A stretch of DNA of 64,000 bases, from NCBI RefSeq assembly GCF_902459465.1, contig NC_047065.1, positions 6,765,521 through 6,829,520 on the forward strand, in the 5' to 3' direction. This stretch comes from Asterias rubens (lineage: Eukaryota > Echinodermata > Asteroidea > Forcipulatida > Asteriidae). The notes beneath the pieces are model-generated. The model was not told the origin of the DNA. It worked only from the letters and a program-made list of their open reading frames with translations, and searched no databases. The position numbers and the translations under genes were made by a program. Shown piece by piece: positions 41,111 to 49,843 of the stretch (positions are counted from its first letter, which is position 1; every line of letters starts with the position of its first letter).

Positions 41111-42488
41111 AACCCTAAATTATTTTAAATTTACCCAGTCAGTCTCCCTTTATAAAATGATTCTACAAGTACACATGTGTATATTGAACACAATTTAACA
41201 TCTACATACATGTACATGTACATGTACATGTATGTAGTGGTACACACAGGCCGTTTTAAATTCAGAAACCATATTATTGAAAATTCCAACATTGCCCAAC
41301 GTTTGAACAAATTTGCATTTTTACTGACGACTTGACTTTTCAGAGAGTTTATAAAAGGTGTTTTCGGTGGAAATGTAACTCTGACCATAGAGTAAGGACA
41401 GAGACTTACTCTATGCTCTGACCAAGGCCACAATGAACCAGTTTTCTAATCTGTGTTGCTAATGCATATATTAATATATGTCGCTCTTCAAACATTGTCC
41501 AATTAATGTACTCAAATTATTGTCACCTACAATGTATCTTTACTTTACACATGTCTCAGCCAAACTAACTTGCAACGCAGGTGTATCAGGAAACCATAGC
41601 AACACAGAAATGTATATGAGAACAAGGAGAGCCACAGTGCCACCTTGGGTCATAACCCTGACTTCTACTATTGGCACTTCTACATTTCAGGGTGTGGACT
41701 ATGAGGTCATAAATTATTCCTTAACAGCTGGAGGCTCACTGGTGTAACTAGCAAGATCCAAACACACCCCATGCCTTCTATGGATGAACAACCCAACAAC
41801 ATTATCATATTCATACATGTAGCTTTACATCAAATCATATCAAAATGGCAAAATAATTTCTTTTCCCCCACCCCGCATAAAAAATGTATCTTTAGGGCAC
41901 TGAATTACCGTTGTGAATAAAAGCATCAACATTGATCTAAAACTTAGACAGATACATGTGTAAATATTTCAGATTCATTATTACTTATGAATATGATCTT
42001 ATGTGGCAATTCAATTCAGAAACTGTTTCAACTGTAGCGACAGAAAAACAAATTGTTGTTGTTGCTCTTCTGTCAAAAACTGTATACATTTTGAACATAA
42101 ATATGAGAATCTCAAGGAATGAAATGATCATCATCCATGCGCTAAACAATGTCAACTGACCACCAATGAAATGGAATGCGATTAAATACAAATTCTGGAA
42201 AGAAACTGAACACATCAACCAATAAATATAATGTAGCACTAGAAATTTAAAAGGGAACAATAATAATACGTAGGTCTACTGATTATACGCACAATGGACT
42301 AGTTCTGCTGATGTACTAATATTGCATCTAGAGCTACTTGCTCATAATTGAACACCTTGTGAGGTACATGATTAATTTTAAAAGGCACAATCACTAGCCT
42401 ACCATGGCTACTCTCTGATCAATTTAACTTGGCAATAATTATTCACACCAACTGCAAGGTATGTGAGTACATGTAGCAATGCAGTTGA

Positions 42489-42912
42489 ACATTGTGGAAG
42501 TGTCGTGGCCGAGCGGTTAAGAGCACCGAATTCAAACTCTGGTGTTTCTGATCAGCAGAGTGTGGGTTCGAATCCCCAGCCGTGACACCTGTGTCCTTAA
42601 GCAAGACACATAACCATTGCTTCGTCCTTCGGATGGGACATAAAGCCGTTGGTCCCATGTGTTGTTTAAACGCATGTAAAAGAACCCAGTGCACTTGTCG
42701 AAAAGAGAAGGGGTTCGCCCCGGTGTTCCTGGCTGGATTGGCAGCATATTGTGCCACAGCACCCTGTAAACCATTACATTGTGCTTGAGGATTAGGTCTT
42801 ATATTATCTCAGAAATCGCCCCCACTCCTTGCAGTAATAATACCTGGCGCTTTGTATCCTTTGGCAAAAGGCGCGTTATAAATACGGTTATTATTATTAT
42901 TATTATTATTAT
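42489..42912 (+). mobile_element. tRNA-Leu-derived SINE, best-preserved copy
   Basis: Head GTCGTGGCCGAGCGGTTAAG with box B GTGGGTTCGAATCCCC. The acceptor-stem halves pair and the anticodon-loop equivalent reads TTCAAAC. The body matches copy 1. The 3' tail CTTTGTATCCTTTGGCAA, GGCGC, TTATAAATAC and (TTA)n matches the 3' end of the LINE at 27666. Confidence 0.88.
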
Positions 42913-43043
42913 AAAATGTAAGTTTGATAGGTTGTGTCTACCCCATTGTTAAATGCTACAGATTTATCATGTTGAGATTGTTTGTCATAAATGCCCTTTT
43001 TAGTTTGAGTGTGTGGGGGGGGGGGGGCTCCAAAGGAGGACAG

Positions 43044-43510
43044 GGGTGGATTTCACAAAGGTAGTCCTAACTTAGGACTAGTCCTAGGCAATGCTAAGAG
43101 ATAGGACTGGTCCTAAGTTAGGACCAGTAACTCATCCTAACTTTAGGACTGGTCCCTATCTCTTAGCATTGCCTAGGACTAGTCCTAAGTTAGGACCAGT
43201 AACTCATCCTAACTTTAGGACTGGTCCCTATCTCTTAGCATTGCCTAGAACTAGTCCTAAGTTAGGACCAGTAACTCATCCTAACTTTAGGACTGGTCCC
43301 TATCTCTTAGCATTGCCTAGAACTAGTCCTAAGTTAGGACCAGTAACTCATCCTAACTTTAGGACTGGTCCCTATCTCTTAGCATTGCCTAGAACTAGTC
43401 CTAAGTTAGGACCAGTAACTCATCCTAACTTTAGGACTGGTCCCTATCTCTTAGCATTGCCTAGGACTAGTCCTAAGTTAGGACTACATGTACCTTTGTG
43501 AAATGCACCC
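43044..43510. mobile_element. GGGTGGATTTCACAAAG element expanded by an internal 72-bp tandem repeat
   Basis: Ends GGGTGGATTTCACAAAG and CTTTGTGAAATGCACCC, with CAG on both sides (43041-43043 and 43511-43513). Inside is a 72-bp unit (TAGGACTGGTCCCTATCTCT, TTAGCATTGCCTAG, TAGTCCTAAGTTAGGACCAG) in about five head-to-tail copies that are nearly identical. Because 72 is divisible by three, a spurious open frame with a 24-residue repeat arises across it. Confidence 0.9.
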
Positions 43511-44284
43511 CAGAGCTCATAGATCAAATGTTTTACTGGACCAGATTTGATTTACAACGCCAGAATCTTAACTTGAATTTTTTAATTGATTTAACTCAAT
43601 TGTCTTATGAATGATTAATTTGATCAGCATTTCAACATAAATATTTTGTATCAAAGATGTTACTCAGCGAGGTATTAAAGTTTAAATGGACACACTTGTC
43701 CAATCACAAGTTTATTGGCCAGAAAAAATTACTGGTCCCTGGCTACCAGCTTGCAGTCCATTGCAAACTTTGAGCCCTGAAACAGCACCCTTGCTATGGT
43801 CAAAGGAAGACTTATCTATCATTGGTCAAGTGTTTTGCATGGTGGGTACAATATGTTTCAATCATTTTAACAAAGAACAATCAGCACTTTGCACAATTCT
43901 TAAAGATAAAACCCCAAGTTCTCCGGTCTCAGACAAAGCTGTCAAATTTTACTAACCTACGCGCACGTACATCCAAGTTTTATGTTTACTTGCGTGTTGT
44001 GAACAATAGCTTACAAACAGGACTACATTGTCTGACAAAGCCGGGTAGTTTGGGCAATAGGACATCATTACAGTGCAGAGTGCTATTGAAACAGTCATTT
44101 TTGTTTAGCATGTTTTATGTATTTACATTATTGACATGTACACGTATAATATTAGGGAAATGCTGTTAGTTACACATACATGTACATGTAAAGAGGACGG
44201 AATACTTTTTTTTTTATCTCATGAAACAAGAGTCGTGAATACATTAAGCTTTTTGCATAAATATCAACTAATAATATGTTTACA

Positions 44285-44600
44285 TTTTGATCAGCAGAGT
44301 GTGGGTTCGAATCTTGGTCGTGGCACATGTGTCCCTGAGCAAGACACTTTACTATAATTGCTTCTCTCCGCCCGGGAGTAAATGGGTACCTGTGAGGGCA
44401 GAGATGGTTCTTGCGATTGGTTTCGCTTAGTGCGCTACGTATTTGGCGGCACAGGCTGTATGATATACTCTGATCCCCAGGGAGCCGAGGTGGTTTAAGG
44501 AATGAAATGGCCCAGTGAGATCAGGGTTATGTTGGAACCGCTTTGAGAAATGGTGTATAAAGCGCTTTATAAAAACCAAATATTATTATTATTAGCTTGT
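44285..44600 (+). mobile_element. SINE (tRNA-Leu family variant), head truncated
   Basis: Starts at TTGATCAGCAGAGTGTGGGT, includes box B GGGTTCGAATCTTGG, and ends TATAAAGCGCTTTATAAA and (ATT)n. Its body differs from that of copies 10 and 42489 and matches 53922-54262, so at least two subfamilies share this head. Confidence 0.75.
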
Positions 44601-44669
44601 GCTTAGGAAAACCCTGGTTTGTTCTGAACAGGCCAAGCCCTGATACTATTACTCCCCAGACATGTGTAA

Positions 44670-46403
44670 TCAGAGAGCTGTGATGCGGCAGGTGTTGGTC
44701 TTTGCTAGTTCGTGTTCATCCTTAAGTGCTTTCAGAACCTCTAGTAGCTCTTTTTTCTCAAGTTCTAGACGCTCCATATCCTGTCCCCTTTTCCTCTCCA
44801 AGGCACTCAGCAGTCGGACATCATGAAACAAGCGATCATTCTGACCTGTTGGCAACAAATGATAAGTTATTTTTCGGATAATAAATGTTGGTTTTAACCC
44901 ATCCAGTGATGCTTAATAGGTTGATTTGTTGTTATTTGAAGAGTATACAAATAATGCAAAAAATGGGTGTGGCATCCCCCTTCGACCCTAGCAGAGTCTT
45001 TTTCCAGCAGAGTCTTTCTCTTGGATAAAGACTCTGCTAGCTACATGTACATACAATGTACGAAGTTTAGTTTGAATAATAAGTTTGTGTTCATAGAAAG
45101 GTTTGTGGTAACACCATGTAATGACTATCTCTAATGAGTTGGGGTGGTTCTGAAAAGAACCGTTGGTTTCAACTCGACGTTTCAATCAGTATGCTCCGAT
45201 GTGTGTTTGCCCTGGTTTATAAACTGAGGAAGTTAGTATGTTTTTATTTTATGAGATATCGCCAAACTAGTAACTGCCACTAAAAGGTGCGGGCTACACC
45301 ATTTACTGCAAATCAACTGCCACTAGTGACACGTTGCTACCTACTCCTGGGGCTGAAACAGGGCCAGCCCCTCAGCCCCTTCCCAGTCTGTAAGGAGGTA
45401 GGCATGACTCATGAGTATCATCCACTTGGAGCCTGGCTGGTAGAGCAGAATGCACTACCTTTCAAATGTTTTATGAAGCAATATGGTCAAGTGCCTCGCT
45501 ACAGGCCACAAGTGTAATGAATGGGATTCAATTTTTACAGGTCATTTGTACATGACATGAAGGGTTAAAACAATCAAACAGTTCAAGCAACCCAAGATAT
45601 ACTTTCTCTTCAGTTTTTTTAAACTATTTTTTGTCCAAATTTGTTTTTACTTCTTTTCCCCAGAAAAAAAAAGAAGAAAAAGAAATAAGGTGATCACTAA
45701 AGAAAAGACATTTGTATTCTCAGAAATAGCCGTAGGCCCTATACGACTGCAGGTTATCTTCACAATAATTACTTTTTAATTCATCCATCTGTTGCTGCAT
45801 CTCACTGATTTTGTGCACCATGTGCGTTCTCTGCGAGTCAAGCCTCAGTTTCATCTCATGCTTCTGATCCTCATTCTTCCCGATCATCTCAGATCGCAAT
45901 AACTCCAACTCTAAGCGCAGCTCGGCCACGCAGTTATGCGAGTCCACTTCAGAGTTTAGTACTGTCAACCCACATCCCTGTGGGCATGTTTTGGTTCTGT
46001 GCGTACAGACCAGGAGATGAGAGTCTAGAACTCGTCTCTCAAGTTCTATGCCACAGTTCACGTTCGGGCAGGTCACTCTCCCAAAGTCACAGGCTGCCTC
46101 ATGTCTCGTTAAATTCTCTAACATCACCTCATCACAGCAGCCTGCCACTCGGTTTCGGCAGCGCAGTCTCAGCTGGTTTAAGTCGTTTCTCATGTAGCGA
46201 AAGATCGGATGAAGTTGATCTTGTGTTAGAGGTTGTCTATCCTCTGGACAGATCTGATCATGTACAAGCCAGGCATGGATGCAGGAGGTGCAGTAAGCAT
46301 GCTCACAGGGGGCTTGCAGAGGATCCTCAAGAACATCTCGACAGATGCAGCACAGAAGTCCATCGTTGATAGATCCAACAAATCGCTCAACATCGTAACC
46401 CAT
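44670..46403 (-). CDS. RING finger / TRAF-type zinc finger E3 ubiquitin ligase, RNF151/NRDP1-like, two coding exons
   Basis: Exon 46403 down to 45773 (phase 1) joins exon 44845 down to 44670, giving 268 residues. The start MGYDVERF matches the usual opening of NRDP1/RNF41 and RNF151. The RING has C18/C21, C33/H35, C38/C41, C52 and D55; the final Asp replaces Cys, as in NRDP1 and TRAF6. TRAF-type Cys/His fingers follow at about residues 80-165, then a long coiled coil. Exon 2 continues the coiled coil and ends CRITAL-stop. The USP8-binding C-terminal domain of NRDP1 is absent, so RNF151-like fits better. Role by family: E2-dependent ubiquitin transfer. If the donor at 45772 is not used, translation runs on to a stop at 45720. 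Confidence 0.85.
45093..45185. mobile_element. Half copy of the AACTCATTAGAGATAGT fold-back
   Basis: One arm (ATAGAAAGGTTTGTGGTAAC to GGTTCTGAAAAGAACC) of the element complete at 33165-33335. It sits in the intron between the two coding exons of the RING gene. Confidence 0.65.
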
Positions 46404-46616
46404 TTTCAACCTCTTTTCGGCTGATCTCTTCTTGGCTGATACAATAGCTAGTGTAGTACACGTGCCTAGGGGAAAAAACATAAACTGAACTTTGATCACA
46501 AGAACCTAATCAATAATGGAGTAAACTAGTAGGCCTAGTAGTGGGTCTACTACGTACTACTATTAAAAATATTACTGCAACTTCCTTTGAAAGAATTTAA
46601 GGCTTTGCATGATTAA

Positions 46617-46997
46617 AGGAACATTACAGAATTGGTTTTTGCTAACAAAACAGTTGCTGGCAGTGTACACTTTATGCAATTCACCATATCATTATACAAA
46701 AACTGACAAACCTGTAGAAGTTTCAGATCGATTGGCCATCTGGGTCACGAGAGAATAGTGAAAAAACGATTACAAACTTTGCATTGCATCAATGCCAAAA
46801 TAAAAATGATTAAAACACTCACTGAGCGAGCGATAAACTCCAAGCGCGAAGTTAGTTTAATTATTTCTCATTAAATATGACAGAAATAATTAAAGGGATG
46901 TTTTCAAGTATCAACATCGATATACCATGTACATTAAGTTTTATGTAAATCTGTGATTTTCACGATTTTTATATCTTCCCAATTCTGTAACATTCCT
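46617..46997 (+). mobile_element. TTAA-target MITE family 3
   Basis: TTAA at 46613-46616 and 46998-47001; ends AGGAACATTACAGAATTGG and CCAATTCTGTAACATTCCT. The right TTAA is shared with the next element. Confidence 0.85.
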
Positions 46998-47001
46998 TTA
47001 A

Positions 47002-47706
47002 AGCCATTATACACGTCGAAAGAGAAAGAAAAAAAAAAAAGTACACAGATTTACAAAATGACTTACAGGGTTTACAGAAGGTAATGGTGAAAGACTTATC
47101 TTGAAATATTATTCCATGAAGTGCTTTTTTTTTTTAGAAAACATTAATCTCGACATAGAGAATTATGGATTATAGTATAAACACGATGTCATGACACGGC
47201 GAAACGTGCGTAAACAAGGGTGGTTTTCCCATTATTTTCTCCCGACTCCGATGGCCGATTGAGCCTAAATTTTCATAGGTTTGCCATTATATAAGTTGTG
47301 ATACACGAAGTGTGGGCCTTTGGACAATACTGTTTACCGAAATAAGCTTGGGCGATATCACGATATTATCGAATATCGCGATATTAATTTGGACACGATT
47401 TCGATATCGGATGGATTTGGTTTTAATCGAAATATCGATAATCGCGATATATCGATATATCGATTAAATATCGCGATGTATTTGCTAGCTGAGACATCTT
47501 GCACCCCATAGGTTTGGAGTCAAACCAGAAAAATAGGTCATTAGAACACCTCTCTTATGCTAGGACTGTCTCTTCTACAACTTTCACTTGGAGTTTTAAG
47601 ACTGATGATGTCAAATTTCATTAATCGCGATTATATCGACGATATATCGTGAATAAAATAAATCGATATCGCCCTTGAAGCTTATACCGAAAGTGTCCAA
47701 TGGCTT
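47002..47706 (+). mobile_element. MITE family 4 split by a hAT MITE
   Basis: Begins AGCCATTATACACG directly after the shared TTAA and ends CCGAAAGTGTCCAATGGCTT. The element at 47343-47684 interrupts it 16 bases before the end of CCGAAAGTGTCC. Confidence 0.8.
47343..47684. mobile_element. hAT-type MITE (GGGCGATATC ends) with 8-bp target duplication
   Basis: Ends TAAGCTTGGGCGATATC and GATATCGCCCTTGAAGCTTA. TACCGAAA is duplicated at 47335-47342 and 47685-47692. Subterminal regions are dense in ATATCGCGATAT and ATCGATAT motifs. An 8-bp duplication is the hAT hallmark. No coding capacity in 342 bp. Confidence 0.88.
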
Positions 47707-47826
47707 TAGGATGGATCCAATATTATTTTCAACACATCTATTTTTGGGGTGAAAAGTGGTAAAAATGGAGCAAATCGGCTGACTAGCTGTCGAAATTGTA
47801 CGTTTTAACCATTTCGCCCTGCACAG

Positions 47827-48255
47827 ATTGCGAAAGCTTTGTGACCCTCCGGCCTGGCGGCCGTCGGGAGGAGGGTCACGTTATCGCAACTAAATCAAAG
47901 TCAAACCTTTTTTTTTTACTTGGTACTGAGCTAAGTAGTCAGGTAATGGGGAGAAGTTGATAGTATAATAAAACGTTGTGACATCTCCCTCTGAAGTGAC
48001 GTAGTTTTCGAGAAAGAAGTGATTTTCCACGATTTTGATTACAAGACCTCAGAATCAGATTTAGATCAAGAACTTGAGGTCTCGAATTCAAGCATCTGAA
48101 AGCATGCAGTGAATGTAGCCCCACTTGGGATAACTTTCCGTATGGCGCCACCACTTTTTCACTCATATTTACAGAAAGGGATATCTCATTGAGGTAAATT
48201 AAATACTATATTATTTCATATCGAATGAAAAAGTGGTGGCGCCATACGGAAACTT
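47827..48255. repeat. Hairpins and MITE fragment near the RING gene promoter
   Basis: A hairpin at about 47827-47890 (TGACCCTCC...GGAGGGTCA), a family 1 MITE fragment in minus orientation (about 47930-48110), and a fold-back at 48136-48251 with near-perfect arms TTCCGTATGGCGCCACCACT and its complement around a spacer of about 60 bp. Confidence 0.7.
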
Positions 48256-48289
48256 TTCCAATTATAATACTCTTCATTCAATACTTACT

Positions 48290-48695
48290 TTACTTCAAGA
48301 ATACACAGTCAGTTTAGAAAGATTCCCTCGTACTGTAGTACTAGTAGTAGGAGTTTCTCCTCCCCTTGCTCCACCACACAGACCTTCCGGACCGACCTTC
48401 CCTTGAGACCATACAATGAGGTGGACAAACAAACTTTATGACACGCATGAGTGATACTGAATCAAATGAAGATTGTTGTGTGTCTACTGACGGCCGTAAA
48501 CATTACTAGTCGGGTCCAGATGTGTACACCCAGTAGCGTTAAGAAAACTATGAGTTAAGTCAAGGAATCATCCCAATTAATTAAGTCAAATAAAGTTAAG
48601 TCAAGAGAGGGCGCTAGTTACGCGAGGTTTTTGACAAGTACGGACGGAACTTCAAAAATGAAACCTCCTCTCTGCATGCGTATTGTAACTGAAAG
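48290..48695. promoter_or_regulatory. Putative bidirectional promoter between the RING gene and the TMEM42-like gene
   Basis: The inferred first exon of the minus-strand RING gene ends at 48289. A plausible 5' UTR exon of the plus-strand TMEM42-like gene ends at 48695 (GAAAG then GTACTG). Both transcription starts should therefore fall inside this interval of about 400 bp. No TATA box was identified with confidence. Transcription data are needed to place the starts. Confidence 0.4.
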
Positions 48696-49718
48696 GTACT
48701 GTATCCTCTTCTGAATTTCAGGTCATTTGTTTTGTTTGTATCCATAGTTATTATCAAGGGTTAATTATGTAGTTCTCGTTGAAGCCAGACAGTCCAGCCA
48801 AATTCTACATCCACGGACTGTCCGTCCTCTGTAGCAGTTTTGTTAATTTTACTTTTGTAAATAGCTCTAAATAATATTGAACTTGTAACTTTCATGTTCA
48901 TGTGAATGATAATGTACACTCGGACAGCACAAAGTAGGGAAGCCCAAAGTATCCTAGTTACAATAATTGTAACGCAGGGTCGAATGGTCCTTTAGCCTGC
49001 GTTACAATTATTGTTATTGTAACTAATTAAAAAGGTTTATCGTGAATAGCAAAATATCAAGAGCGGGCGCTGTTGAAGACAACAAAGGTGTAGGCATTGC
49101 GTGCGTGAGTCGTAGAAACTGCATAGAAACCGCCCCATATTCCTTATATAGGCCTACTACTTATACTAACTTGGCTATCTGCTATTGCATACAATGGTTG
49201 CGTGCTAGCTCAGTTGCGTCCTCCTAGCTCAGTCCCTATCGATCCTCTGGAGCCGCCTGCTTTGAATCCACTCTGAAACTGACTCACTCTCCGATAGTCT
49301 ACCAATCCGTACCACACAGACATCTTTTTACTTGCACCTTAATTCGTTTCATGTTGCAGCGCATGTCCTTTGATTTTTGTTCCAATGTATGTAACCAAGC
49401 ACATTTTCACCCTAGATGTATGACTGGTTGACAAAAGTCCTCTGGAGGGATAGATGTATTGGAAGTATGTACCGGTAGATAGCCCCATACCCTCCATATC
49501 TTCTAGAAACTATAACAGTCTCCTAGTTTCTAGAAGTACCCTCCATAATGTTAAGCTGGACTGACTCAAGAATCGGCTCTTGGAGTCGAGCGTATTGGCA
49601 CATAGGACGGACCAAGGAAAGTTTGTGTGGGTGACTACAGTCACTTTACTAGTCTTTTAAATGAGTATTTTCAGCCCTGAGCACATTTCTTGCATGTTTT
49701 TCTTCTTTTATTTTTCAG
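48696..49718. other. First intron of the TMEM42-like gene (inferred)
   Basis: It contains an inverted repeat near 48951-49025 (CTAGTTACAATAATTGTAAC against its partner) and a short TTTCTAGAA hairpin at about 49500-49540. No coding signal. Confidence 0.45.
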
Positions 49719-49843
49719 TTCCTTCAGATTCATGAAAAGCTCAGCTTCAAGATTGTTGTAAGACCACCAATCCATACATCACAGCAAGACGCAGTCATTC
49801 GACCATTGTTTTAGAAGTTCATGATGCTCAAGTTAAGTTAAAG

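Larger units (their letters stand above)
38593..42488. other. Intergenic, repeat-rich region between VIRMA and the RING gene
   Basis: No gene was recognised. Contents: a GGGCCCAATTTCATGG fold-back (38814-39000), AT-rich filler (39000-40070), a duplicated 90-bp segment (40086 and 40550), two MITEs (40191-40545 and about 40648-41025), a partial MITE (41030-41110), and a CATGTA palindromic tract at 41200-41235. Confidence 0.55.
46404..48289 (-). other. 5' UTR and first intron of the RING gene (inferred)
   Basis: On the minus strand a TTTTTTCCCCTAG acceptor ends at 46466, giving a 62-base leader before the ATG at 46403. A strong GTAAGT donor lies at 48288-48283, so a non-coding first exon probably ends at 48289. 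The intron between them is filled by the mobile elements listed separately. Confidence 0.5.

Noticed and set aside
43091-43501. 136-codon ORF encoding a 24-residue repeat protein
   Set aside because: It exactly overlaps the 72-bp satellite inside a transposon and is open only because 72 is divisible by three.
45720-46499. Single 259-residue ORF as the complete RING protein
   Set aside because: A phase-matched donor and downstream exon give a better coiled-coil continuation, and the ORF start precedes a splice acceptor; the ATG at 46403 fits the family start.
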